NCBI GenBank assembly: GCA_030429495.1
Contig: JAUIFH010000006.1
Span: 124,001-188,000, forward strand
DNA: 64,000 nt
Source: Alphaproteobacteria bacterium
Lineage (GTDB): Bacteria; Pseudomonadota; Alphaproteobacteria; Rhodobacterales; Rhodobacteraceae
Direction of reading: 5' to 3'
In this document: piece after piece, positions 56,131 through 64,000 of the stretch
How positions within the stretch are numbered: the first letter of the stretch is position 1
How the letters are laid out: the number at the start of each line of letters is the position of its first letter
Made by a program: the position numbers and the translations under genes
Notes under the pieces: model-generated
Told to the model about the DNA's origin: nothing
What the model saw: the letters and a program-made list of their open reading frames with translations, nothing else
Databases searched by the model: none

Positions 56131-56379
56131 TCAGCCCTTCGCCGCGGACTCCAGCGCCTCGATCCGTGCCTTCAGCGCCTCGTTCTCCGCGCGTGCCTTC
56201 TGCGCCATGGCGCGGACGGCGTCGAACTCTTCGCGGGTCACGAAGTCGCGGTCGGCAAGCCAGCGGTCCATCCAGGACTTCATCGCCGTCTCTGCTTCGG
56301 TCTTGGCGCCTTGCGCCACGCCCATCGCGTTGGTCATCAGCTTCGACATGTCGTCGAGAAACTTGTTCGGTCCGCTCAT
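56131..56379 (-). CDS. ubiK: UbiK-type accessory factor (BMFP/YqiC family)
   Basis: Protein of 82 aa from ATG 56379, preceded by AAGGAGG; the track start lies 61 codons upstream within lgt. [77 protein letters not shown] is a membrane-interacting helix followed by a trimeric coiled coil, as in YqiC/UbiK. In E. coli UbiK helps aerobic ubiquinone synthesis. Divergent from lgt. Confidence 0.92.
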   Translation of the reverse strand: MSGPNKFLDDMSKLMTNAMGVAQGAKTEAETAMKSWMDRWLADRDFVTREEFDAVRAMAQKARAENEALKARIEALESAAKG

Positions 56380-56494
56380 CGGGCGCCTCCTTGCGGGCAG
56401 GTCCATCGTCGCGCCTATATGCGACCGCAGGGCGGAAAGCTCAAGGTTGACTTCGCCGCGGCCCCGCGTTCTGAGAGGGCGCAAGGAGAACCAC

Positions 56495-57373
56495 ATGCAG
56501 GCCGCCATTCCCTTTCCCGACATCTCGAGCGAGATCTTCTCGATCGACCTGTTCGGCATCACTCTGGCGCTGAGGTGGTATGCGCTCGCCTATCTGGTCG
56601 GGATCATCGCGGGCTGGCGTGTTGTCGTCACGCTCATGCGCAGGCAGGAGCTTTGGCCCGGCAACCGCGCTCCGGTGGAGCCTGCCCTGGTCGAGGACCT
56701 GCTGACCGCGATCATCCTCGGCGTCATCCTCGGCGGGCGGCTCGGCTTCGTGCTTTTCTACCGGCCGGACTACTATCTCGCCCACCCTCTCGACATCGTG
56801 AAGGTGTGGGAAGGCGGCATGTCGTTCCACGGCGGGTTTCTTGGCGTGGTCGTGGCAGGGCTATGGTTCTGCCGCCGGAACAGCGTGCCCCCCCTGCAGC
56901 TTGGTGATGCGCTGGCGCTGGTGGCGCCGATCGGATTGTTCTTCGGTCGGCTCGCGAATTTCGTCAACGCTGAGCTTTGGGGTCGGCCCACCGACCTGCC
57001 CTGGGGCGTGATCTTCCCGGGCGCATCAGCGCAGGACTGCCCCGGCATCCTGCCTGGCGAATGCGCCCGCCATCCAAGCCAGCTCTACGAGGCTGGGCTG
57101 GAAGGGTTGCTGCTGGGCCTTGTCCTCTGGCTCCTCTTCCGCGCCGGCACGCTGAAGCGGCCGGGTCAGCTAACCGGTGCCTTCCTGATCGGCTACGGCC
57201 TGTCGCGTTTCGTGGTCGAATTCGTGCGCCAGGCCGATGAACAGTTCATCACGCCGGACAACCCGATGGGCTACATCCTCCACGCCGGCGGGTTCGGCGT
57301 TTCGATGGGCCAGCTTCTGTCCCTGCCGATGATCCTCGCCGGGCTCTGGCTCTGGCGACGGGCGCGGGCGTGA
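56495..57373 (+). CDS. lgt: Prolipoprotein diacylglyceryl transferase
   Basis: Protein of 292 aa from ATG 56495, preceded by AAGGAG; the track frame starts too early, over ubiK. About seven membrane helices. [16 protein letters not shown] and [27 protein letters not shown] are the Lgt signature with the catalytic His and Arg. It moves diacylglycerol from phosphatidylglycerol to the lipobox Cys of lipoproteins such as those in this window. Its stop overlaps the next gene as GTGA. Confidence 0.96.
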   Translation: MQAAIPFPDISSEIFSIDLFGITLALRWYALAYLVGIIAGWRVVVTLMRRQELWPGNRAPVEPALVEDLLTAIILGVILGGRLGFVLFYRPDYYLAHPLDIVKVWEGGMSFHGGFLGVVVAGLWFCRRNSVPPLQLGDALALVAPIGLFFGRLANFVNAELWGRPTDLPWGVIFPGASAQDCPGILPGECARHPSQLYEAGLEGLLLGLVLWLLFRAGTLKRPGQLTGAFLIGYGLSRFVVEFVRQADEQFITPDNPMGYILHAGGFGVSMGQLLSLPMILAGLWLWRRARA

Positions 57374-58473
57374 CACCGCTCGGGCGCATCATCGCGGCGC
57401 GGATCGCCGCCGCAGGGCCGATCGGGCTCGCCGACTACATGGCGGAAAGCCTGCTTCATCCAGAGCACGGCTACTACACGACCCGCGATCCGCTCGGCGC
57501 GGCGGGCGATTTCACGACGGCGCCCGAGATCAGCCAGATGTTCGGCGAGATGATCGGCCTTTGCCTCGCGCAAAGCTGGGTCGATCAGGGCAGCCCCGCG
57601 CCGTTCACGCTGGCCGAACTCGGCCCCGGGCGCGGTACGCTCATGGCCGACATCGCCCGCACGATCCGTGCCGTGCCCGGCATGGCAGAGGCCGCACGCA
57701 TCCGCCTTGTCGAGGCATCGCCGACCCTTCGTGCCCGTCAGGCCGAATCCCTCGCAGGCGATGCGCCGCAGTGGCGTGACCGGGTGGAAGACCTGCCCGA
57801 CGCGCCGCTTTTTCTTGTCGCCAACGAATTTTTCGACGCGCTTCCAATCCGCCAGTTCGAACGCCATGAGGACGGCTGGGCCGAACGGCAGATTGCAGTG
57901 GACGGCGACCAACTTGCGTTCGGCCTCGCCCGGCCCGCCCGCATCGGCGCGCTTGATCACCGGCTGAGCGACACGGAGCCCGGCGAGATCGTCGAGGTCT
58001 GTCCGGCGCTTCCCGCCATCGCCGGCGAGATCGCGATGCGGATCGCGGATCGGGGCGGCATGGCGCTGGTCATCGACTACGGCGGCTGGCGTTCGCGCGG
58101 CGACACGTTCCAGGCGCTGAAGGGCCACGCGCCGGTCGATCCGCTGGCAGAGCCGGGGCTGGCCGATCTGACCGCCCATGTGGATTTCGAGGCGTTGTCG
58201 ACGGCTTTCACCGAAGCCGGTGCGGCGGCGACCGGGATGACGCCGCAGGGCGTCTTTCTAGAACGCCTCGGGATTACCCAGCGGGCGCAGGCGCTCGCGC
58301 GCAAACTTGCCGGCGGCGCGCTCGACTCGCATATCGCCGCGCATCGGCGCTTGACCCATCCCGAAGAAATGGGACAGTTGTTCAAAGCCATAGCCTGTCA
58401 CCCCGTGGGCGGCCCGGTGCCGCCCGGACTGGACGAAGTTCCATGCCATGACGATGGACATTCTCACCCATGA
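57370..58473 (+). CDS. SAM-dependent methyltransferase, NDUFAF7/MidA-like
   Basis: Protein of 367 aa; GTG 57370 overlaps the lgt stop (GTGA). [51 protein letters not shown] and [17 protein letters not shown] (SAM-binding glycine motif) define the DUF185/NDUFAF7 family. [20 protein letters not shown] matches its conserved late region. The mitochondrial relative methylates an Arg of complex I; the bacterial substrate is not settled. The end overlaps pgeF by 26 bases. Confidence 0.92.
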   Translation: MTPLGRIIAARIAAAGPIGLADYMAESLLHPEHGYYTTRDPLGAAGDFTTAPEISQMFGEMIGLCLAQSWVDQGSPAPFTLAELGPGRGTLMADIARTIRAVPGMAEAARIRLVEASPTLRARQAESLAGDAPQWRDRVEDLPDAPLFLVANEFFDALPIRQFERHEDGWAERQIAVDGDQLAFGLARPARIGALDHRLSDTEPGEIVEVCPALPAIAGEIAMRIADRGGMALVIDYGGWRSRGDTFQALKGHAPVDPLAEPGLADLTAHVDFEALSTAFTEAGAAATGMTPQGVFLERLGITQRAQALARKLAGGALDSHIAAHRRLTHPEEMGQLFKAIACHPVGGPVPPGLDEVPCHDDGHSHP

Positions 58474-59203
58474 GGCGCTGGCGCCGTTCCGCCACGGCTT
58501 CTTCACGCGCAAGGGCGGCGCGTCCTCGGGCATATTCAGCGGGCTGAACTGCGGCCATGGCTCGTCCGACCAGACCGAGGCGGTGGCAATCAATCGCGAA
58601 CGGGTTGCGCGCACGCTCGGTGTTGAACCCGGCGCGCTGATCGGTGTCCATCAGGTCCATTCGGCCGATGTCGTGACCGTAACCGGCCCCCTTGTCACCC
58701 CGGTGCGCGCCGACGCTCTGGTCACCGCCGCACCGGGCCTCGCGCTTACCGTCCTGACGGCCGATTGCGGGCCGGTCCTTTTCGCCGACACGAAGGCCGG
58801 CGTCGTCGGCGCTGCCCATGCGGGCTGGCGTGGCGCATTGTCGGGCGTGCTTGAGGCCGTGCTGAACGCGATGGAGGCGGCGGGCGCGAACCGGGCGGAC
58901 ACCACCGCCGTGATCGGCCCGACCATCAGCCAGAAGAACTACGAGGTCGGGCCGGAATTCCTCGACGGGTTCCTGGCCGAGGATCCTGCCTATGCTCGCT
59001 TCTTCTCTGGCGGAACGGGTGACCGGGCGCATTTCGACCTGCCGTCGTTCGGTCTGCACCGGCTGCGGTCTGCCGGAATCGGCCATGCAGAGTGGATCGG
59101 CCATTGCACCTATGCAAATCCGGAGCTGTTCTTCTCATACCGCCGTTCGGTGCACCGGCACGAAGCCGACTACGGCCGGCTGATCTCGGCCATCCGGATC
59201 TGA
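58448..59203 (+). CDS. pgeF: PgeF/YfiH-type polyphenol oxidase / nucleoside phosphorylase
   Basis: Protein of 251 aa. The metal triad is His71 in VHQVHSADVV, Cys107 in LTADCGPVLFAD and His124 in AAHAGWRGALSGV, as in the DUF152/YfiH/LACC1 family. FFTRKGGASSGIFSGLNCGHGS is the usual N-terminal signature. Members cleave purine nucleosides by phosphorolysis and clear mis-made peptidoglycan precursors in E. coli. ATG 58448 lies within the methyltransferase frame; the second ATG (58454) is an alternative. Confidence 0.94.
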   Translation: MTMDILTHEALAPFRHGFFTRKGGASSGIFSGLNCGHGSSDQTEAVAINRERVARTLGVEPGALIGVHQVHSADVVTVTGPLVTPVRADALVTAAPGLALTVLTADCGPVLFADTKAGVVGAAHAGWRGALSGVLEAVLNAMEAAGANRADTTAVIGPTISQKNYEVGPEFLDGFLAEDPAYARFFSGGTGDRAHFDLPSFGLHRLRSAGIGHAEWIGHCTYANPELFFSYRRSVHRHEADYGRLISAIRI

Positions 59204-59350
59204 TGGGACGGGCCACACCGATTCGGCCGGAATCCAGATGAGCGACAGGTTGCGAAACACTTAATACGGGATTCTTGTTTACCCGAGGGCAACAAAGCAG
59301 GGCACGGAACCGGGATTGCATGGACATGCCCCGACGTTGTTCGCAATTTT

Positions 59351-59379
59351 TTGACAGACGCCGGCGGAACCGCCACTTT
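59351..59379 (+). promoter_or_regulatory. Weak candidate promoter of the Hint gene
   Basis: TTGACA (59351-59356), a 17-base spacer and CACTTT (59374-59379) precede the Hint gene by 70 bases. The -35 is perfect, the -10 poor. GGCGG-AA-CCGCC lies in the spacer. The rest of 59204-59448 shows no gene. Confidence 0.35.
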
Positions 59380-59448
59380 GTCCGGGTTGTCAGTCTGCGT
59401 ATTGGGTCGGGGGGCTTGCAGACGTGACCAGACCGAAAGGCTGCTTGC

Positions 59449-60258
59449 GTGTCGTACCCTCAGTTTTCTACCGCACAATCTGCGGATGTGTTTTCGTCGT
59501 CAATTCATCAAAACCGGATAATTCCGAAGGCCATTCCGGGCCGCGCGGTGCCAGCGCCCGTGCATCCCACGCTCACACGCCGATATGAGATCGCCTATCT
59601 CACGGCAAGCGGAACCGTCGCCTGTGAAACCTGCATCGCACCGGCAACCCCGGCTTTCGAACAGGCATTCTCGGCCCTCGCGCGCGGCACTGTGATCGCG
59701 ACTATGGACGGTCCGGTCGCGGTCGAGGATATCGAACCCGGCATGAAGGCCCTGACCGCCGAGGATCGCGCCGAGACGATCACTTGGATCGGCTCGATGA
59801 CGATCTTCCCGAGGCAGGCAATGCCCGCGACGATCAGCGGCAAGCTCATCAGGGTCACGTCCGACGCGTTCGGCGTTGGCCGGCCGATGCCGGATCTGGT
59901 TCTGGGCCCGTCGGCGCGGTTCCTCGTCCGTGGCGCCCGTGGCCGCTACCGCACGGCCGCCGACACCGTCTATGCCCCGGCGGCCAGTTTCGTGGACGGC
60001 TTCAGCATCATCGAGGTCGCGCCCGTCGCGCCGGTCACCGTCTATCACCTGATGCTGGAGCGGCACGGATCGGTGCGTGCTGCCGGTATCGAGATCGAGA
60101 GCTGCCATCCCGGGGCGCTGGCCGAGGACCGCATCCCTGCCGAACACCTTCCACGGTTCATGGGACTGTTCCCGCACCTCGGTGGGATGGATGATTTCGG
60201 CGCACCGGCGCATCCGCGCCTGTCCGCCGCAGAAGTCGAGGCGGCGTTGGCCGGCTAG
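59449..60258 (+). CDS. Hint (hedgehog/intein)-domain protein lacking the nucleophile Cys
   Basis: Protein of 269 aa, GTG start with AAAGG upstream. After ~75 residues comes a Hint domain: ARGTVIATMDGPVAVEDIEPGMKALT, ETITWIGSMTI, and FVDGFSIIEVAPVAPVTVYHLMLERHGSVRAAGIEIESCHPG. Rhodobacterales carry many such Hint_2 proteins. The domain usually opens with Cys before the G-T-x-I-x-T block; here the place is Ala-Arg (SALARGTVIAT), so self-splicing chemistry is unlikely. One Cys lies near the end (ESCHPG). No signal peptide seen. Confidence 0.82.
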   Translation: MSYPQFSTAQSADVFSSSIHQNRIIPKAIPGRAVPAPVHPTLTRRYEIAYLTASGTVACETCIAPATPAFEQAFSALARGTVIATMDGPVAVEDIEPGMKALTAEDRAETITWIGSMTIFPRQAMPATISGKLIRVTSDAFGVGRPMPDLVLGPSARFLVRGARGRYRTAADTVYAPAASFVDGFSIIEVAPVAPVTVYHLMLERHGSVRAAGIEIESCHPGALAEDRIPAEHLPRFMGLFPHLGGMDDFGAPAHPRLSAAEVEAALAG

Positions 60259-60264
60259 GGCGAA

Positions 60265-60291
60265 GCCCGCCCGCCGCCTGCGGGGGCGGGC
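60265..60291. terminator. Hairpin between Hint gene and lrp
   Basis: GCCCGCCC (60265-60272) and GGGCGGGC (60284-60291) form an eight-pair stem between convergent stops. No T-run. Confidence 0.45.
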
Positions 60292-60316
60292 GCGACGCCG
60301 TCAAAGCCCCGCGCTT

Positions 60317-60817
60317 TCACGCGTTGCGCCCGAGCCTCGCTTCCAGCACGTCGAACGGCACGCCGGGCTTGTCCTTGGCGCAGCGGATCACAAGCGAGGT
60401 TTTGACGCTCGCGACGTTCGGCGCCGAGGTCAGTTCCTCGGTCAGAAAGGTCTGAAATGACGACAGATCGGGCGCCACGCATTTCAGGATAAAGTCGATT
60501 TCGCCGTTCAGCATGTGGCACTCGCGCACGAACGGCCATTCACGGCAGCGCTGCTCGAACGCGGACAGGTCGGCCTCCGCCTGACTGTGAAGCCCGACCA
60601 TGGCGAAGACCTGCACTTCGAAGCCAAGTTCACGCGGATCGACCTCTGCGTGATAGCCGCGGATATAGCCGGCCTCTTCCAGCGTCCGCACGCGCCGCAG
60701 GCACGGTGGGGCCGAAATACCGACGCGGCGTGCAAGCTCGACATTGGTCATGCGACCGTCATCCTGCAACTCGGCAAGAATCTTGCGGTCGATCTCGTCG
60801 AGTTTGTTGGCTCCCAT
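60317..60817 (-). CDS. Lrp/AsnC-family regulator divergent from trxB
   Basis: Protein of 166 aa from ATG 60817, preceded by AGGAG; the track adds 25 codons. LDEIDRKILAELQDDGRMTNVELARRVGISAPPCLRRVRTLEEAGYI is the Lrp helix-turn-helix with the SAPPCLRR turn typical of general Lrp proteins. FEVQVFAMVGLHSQAEADLSAFEQ and MLNGEIDFILKCVAPDLSSFQTFL form the RAM domain. It is divergent from trxB, a stable pairing in Rhodobacterales. Targets unknown. Confidence 0.94.
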   Translation of the reverse strand: MGANKLDEIDRKILAELQDDGRMTNVELARRVGISAPPCLRRVRTLEEAGYIRGYHAEVDPRELGFEVQVFAMVGLHSQAEADLSAFEQRCREWPFVRECHMLNGEIDFILKCVAPDLSSFQTFLTEELTSAPNVASVKTSLVIRCAKDKPGVPFDVLEARLGRNA

Positions 60818-60862
60818 GGCCTGCTCCTGTGGATTTTTGCGGAACTTATCGCCGGGCTGCGG

Positions 60863-60885
60863 ATTGCGCAATATTGTTTCGCAAT
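60863..60885. promoter_or_regulatory. Palindromic Lrp-type operator candidate, lrp/trxB
   Basis: ATTGCG-CAATATTGTTT-CGCAAT: six-base arms around an AT-rich 11-base centre, 45 bases before the lrp ATG. Lrp sites are typically ~15-23 bp with AT-rich centres, so self-control is likely. GATTATAT near 60961 is a possible trxB -10. Confidence 0.5.
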
Positions 60886-60961
60886 CGAGCAACTTTTTTC
60901 TCCGGACTCCGGTCGGCGCCCTCGCAGTCAGCGAAGGGGTTTTCCCGCGCGCGCGGGCTGA

Positions 60962-61966
<1,005 letters not shown>

Positions 61967-61969
61967 GCC

Positions 61970-63496
61970 TCAGCCGCTCCTTCCCGCCTCCGCCGCGCTG
62001 AAAAACGCCTCGGGGTCGTCAACCTCTTCCAGCCGTGCTTTCGTGATCTGCCAGAACCGCGTCCCCGTGGCGCGGATGAAAGCGCGGTCGTGGGACACGA
62101 TGATCGCGCTGACCTCGGCGGCAAGAAGCTCCCGCTCCAGCGCCTCCTGTCCCTCGATGTCGAGATGGTTGGTCGGCTCGTCCAGCAGGTAGAGGTTGGG
62201 CCGGGTCAGGCGCAGGATCAGCATGGCGAGCCGGGCGCGCTGACCGCCGGATAGCAACCGTGCCGGCCGGTCCTGCGCGGAAATGGCGATGCCCGCCCCG
62301 GCGAGCAGCCCGCGCACCGTTTGATCGGCCTGACCATAACGCCCGGCGACAAGGTCAAAGGGCGTCTCGGTGCCACTCAGCCGTTCCAGCCCCTGATCGC
62401 AGATGCCGGGCACGACGGATGGCGCAATCCGCACCCCGTCTTCGCCCCCCTCGCCCATCGCCCGGATGATGAGGTCGAAAGCGCGGCTCTTGCCCGCGCC
62501 GTTGGCCCCGAGCAGGACGACCCGGTCGCCCGGCACAATCCATTTCTTTCCCGTGCGGAACAGGGTGCGGCCGTCCGGCGCCATCACCGCCGCATCGTCC
62601 AGCGTCACGATCGCGCGGGCGCGGCTTTGCGCGGGGTCGAGCCGGATTGCGCCTGCCGACCCTTCGCGATGCGCAGGGCGCGCCGCGGCCTCGATCCGCT
62701 CGGCGCGGTCGCTCAGCTGCTTCGTCTTCACCGTCAGCAGGTCGCTTCCGGAATTGATGCCGATGTTCTTGAGCTTCGCGGCCTGACGCCGCAGCCCCGC
62801 CGCCTGCCGCATGTCGTTGTCGAAGCGCCGGGCATCGGCGGCGTCGACCTCCTCCAGGGCCGCGCGCGCGCGGCTGTAGGGCAGCGAAAAGTCCCGGCTG
62901 GCCTCCGGCCTGAGAAACAGAGTCCGGTTCGTCACCCGGTCGAGGAAAGCACGGTCATGGCTCGCCACGATCAGGGGAAAGCCGCGTGGCAGCCCGTTCA
63001 GGAACGCCTCCAGCCCGGCGATGCGCTCAAGGTCAAGGTGATTGGTCGGTTCGTCCATCAACAGGCAGTCGGGCTCGGTTACCCAGACCCGCGCCAGCAT
63101 GGCGATGCGCCGCCATCCACCTGAAAGCGCCACGAGCGGCCGGTCCCACAGGTCCGCCGGGACCGCAAGATCGTCGAGAACGATGTCGACGCGCCAGCTT
63201 TCACTCTCGGCCTGATCGGCGGGAAGCGCGCCAAGCACCGCCTGGTAAAGCGGGACGGCCATCAACGGCTCTGGGATATCCTGCGTGAGGTGGCCGATCC
63301 TCAGACCTCGTGACCGGGTGACATCACCGGATGTCGCCTCGGCATCGCCTGCAAGGATGCGCAAGAGCGTGGATTTCCCGCGGCCGTTCGCGGCCACCAG
63401 TCCCAGCCGGTCACCGGGGTTCAGGGTCAAGGAAAGGTCGGAGAAGAGCGGCGCAGCCAGTGTAACGCCAAGGTCTTTCAGGGTCAGGATCGTCAT
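61970..63496 (-). CDS. ABC-F family ATPase
   Basis: Protein of 508 aa with two ATPase domains and no membrane part. Domain 1: LGLVAANGRGKSTLLRILAG (first Gly of Walker A is Ala), LSGGWRRIAMLARVWV, CLLMDEPTNHLDLERI. Linker of ~80 charged residues. Domain 2: LLGANGAGKSRAFDLI, LSGGQRARLAMLIL, LYLLDEPTNHLDIEGQ. ABC-F proteins act on the ribosome in translation or antibiotic protection. The short linker and lack of a C-terminal extension suggest a housekeeping type; the subfamily is not fixed. Confidence 0.93.
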   Translation of the reverse strand: MTILTLKDLGVTLAAPLFSDLSLTLNPGDRLGLVAANGRGKSTLLRILAGDAEATSGDVTRSRGLRIGHLTQDIPEPLMAVPLYQAVLGALPADQAESESWRVDIVLDDLAVPADLWDRPLVALSGGWRRIAMLARVWVTEPDCLLMDEPTNHLDLERIAGLEAFLNGLPRGFPLIVASHDRAFLDRVTNRTLFLRPEASRDFSLPYSRARAALEEVDAADARRFDNDMRQAAGLRRQAAKLKNIGINSGSDLLTVKTKQLSDRAERIEAAARPAHREGSAGAIRLDPAQSRARAIVTLDDAAVMAPDGRTLFRTGKKWIVPGDRVVLLGANGAGKSRAFDLIIRAMGEGGEDGVRIAPSVVPGICDQGLERLSGTETPFDLVAGRYGQADQTVRGLLAGAGIAISAQDRPARLLSGGQRARLAMLILRLTRPNLYLLDEPTNHLDIEGQEALERELLAAEVSAIIVSHDRAFIRATGTRFWQITKARLEEVDDPEAFFSAAEAGRSG

Positions 63497-63632
63497 GTCG
63501 GTCTCATCTGCCGGGGACGGATGCGCTCAGGTCATCGCGTCATGATGGTCGGACAGGCACGCCCTTTCGCAGGCAGGCCCGCCCATCCGGGCAGATCGGG
63601 TTTGTGAAACCTATGTCGATCCGCCCTGCACG

Positions 63633-63692
63633 TCAGTCATGCAGGGCAGGAACAGGGCCATAGGTCAGATGCCGTTTGTGAATCGATCGCAT
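63633..63692 (-). CDS. Possible 19-aa leader peptide before the ABC-F gene
   Basis: ATG 63692 follows AGGAGGGG at ideal spacing and opens MRSIHKRHLTYGPVPALHD, then TGA. Its last codons lie in a hairpin, GCCCTGCA-CGTCAGTCA-TGCAGGGC (63623-63647). It sits 137 bases before the ABC-F gene on the same strand. Some ABC-F genes are controlled by translated leaders that change RNA folding, so a role is conceivable. No homology can be judged at this length. Confidence 0.4.
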   Translation of the reverse strand: MRSIHKRHLTYGPVPALHD

Positions 63693-63759
63693 CGACGGCC
63701 CCTCCTGTTTGCGTTGGCCACGCGGGCAAGCCTAGCGGGCCGCGCGGCGGCGCGCAACC

Positions 63760-64000
63760 TCAGGCATTGGCCGCACGCGCCACCGGCGGGATCGCGGCCA
63801 AGGGGCTGAGGTTAAGCCAGTCAGCGAGCCGATCGCGGGCCGCCCGCCCGCCGATGACCTCAAGACGCCCATCGCCCGTGGCTGCACCAAGCGACACGTC
63901 GCCACGATAGACCCGGATCAGGTCCGCGACGGTCGCGGCAAGATAGAGGTCGGTCTCGCCGCCCGGATCATCGACGCAAAGCTGGCAGCGCCCACCCTCG
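63760..64000 (-). CDS. HxlR-type winged-helix regulator, C-terminal part only
   Basis: The frame is open at the right edge and has no start in the window, so it is absent from the ORF track. The 79 visible residues read EGGRCQLCVDDPGGETDLYLAAT..., then RGDVSLGAATGDGRLEVIGGRAARDRLADWLNLSPLAAIPP. This DPG-x-E-x-D-L-Y...W-L-x-L-S-P tail is common at the end of HxlR-type regulators in alphaproteobacteria. The DNA-binding half lies outside. Confidence 0.75.
   Translation of the reverse strand, partial: EGGRCQLCVDDPGGETDLYLAATVADLIRVYRGDVSLGAATGDGRLEVIGGRAARDRLADWLNLSPLAAIPPVARAANA

Overview
The window is high-GC, gene-dense bacterial DNA and reads as an alphaproteobacterium of the Rhodobacterales (Rhodobacteraceae/Paracoccaceae sensu lato). 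The basis is the gene order murA-DUF2948-hisD-UPF0262-low-MW phosphatase-infA-maf-rng-yacG, the DUF1467/methylmalonyl-CoA epimerase pair, a Hint-domain protein, an Lrp/trxB divergent pair, and pervasive ATGA start/stop overlaps. No integrase, transposase, CRISPR array or phage gene was seen. Both window edges cut a gene: a response regulator on the left and an HxlR-type regulator on the right.

Layout. 1-5.2 kb: the end of an OmpR-type regulator, then a cell-surface cassette of two glycosyltransferases and a sulfotransferase-like protein, next to the 3' end of tRNA-Phe. 5.4-14.4 kb (minus): housekeeping genes from a 50-aa basic protein and murA down to yacG, with an uncharacterised NTF2/GNAT/nitrilase trio and an extra GNAT gene set into the conserved order. 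tRNA-Thr follows. 14.7-28.4 kb: a catabolic block with an acyl-CoA ligase, an aldehyde dehydrogenase, a FeaR-like AraC regulator and a complete quinohemoprotein amine dehydrogenase locus (qhpG-A-D-C-B-F-E with divergent qhpR). 28.7-43 kb: a GT-A-like protein, a Deg-type protease, metY with a ribosome-binding site that could be masked by RNA structure, a SIMPL-domain protein, a 1020-aa GspL-like/GspC-like fusion, hpd with its Lrp regulator, a Kef antiporter, mce and a lone receiver protein. 43-50 kb: aspS, a GT87 membrane protein and carB. 50.1-51.1 kb: two AT-rich orphan genes. 51.1-64 kb: small envelope proteins, tdk, csaA-proC, ybjN, ubiK, lgt-midA-pgeF, a Hint protein, lrp-trxB and an ABC-F protein.

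How the main system works. The qhp genes encode a periplasmic amine dehydrogenase with two c hemes and a cysteine tryptophylquinone (CTQ) cofactor. QhpC carries, at the expected spacings, the residues for three Cys-Asp/Glu thioethers and the Cys-Trp CTQ crosslink. QhpD (radical SAM), QhpG (flavin monooxygenase), QhpE (subtilisin-like protease) and QhpF (ABC exporter) mature and export it. The neighbouring aldehyde dehydrogenase and acyl-CoA ligase suggest an amine to aldehyde to acid to acyl-CoA route; that link is inference.

Several real genes are shorter than the ORF-track cutoff or lack a start in the window and were read directly from the sequence: yacG (57 aa), a 50-aa protein before murA, a 43-aa lipoprotein before metY, a 42-aa membrane peptide before the aspS terminator, a 19-aa ORF with a strong ribosome-binding site before the ABC-F gene, and the partial HxlR regulator. 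A 63-bp two-hairpin element occurs twice (40.7 and 55.3 kb) with partly compensated stem changes. Coordinates and residue positions were counted by hand. Family names rest on motif recognition, with no database search.
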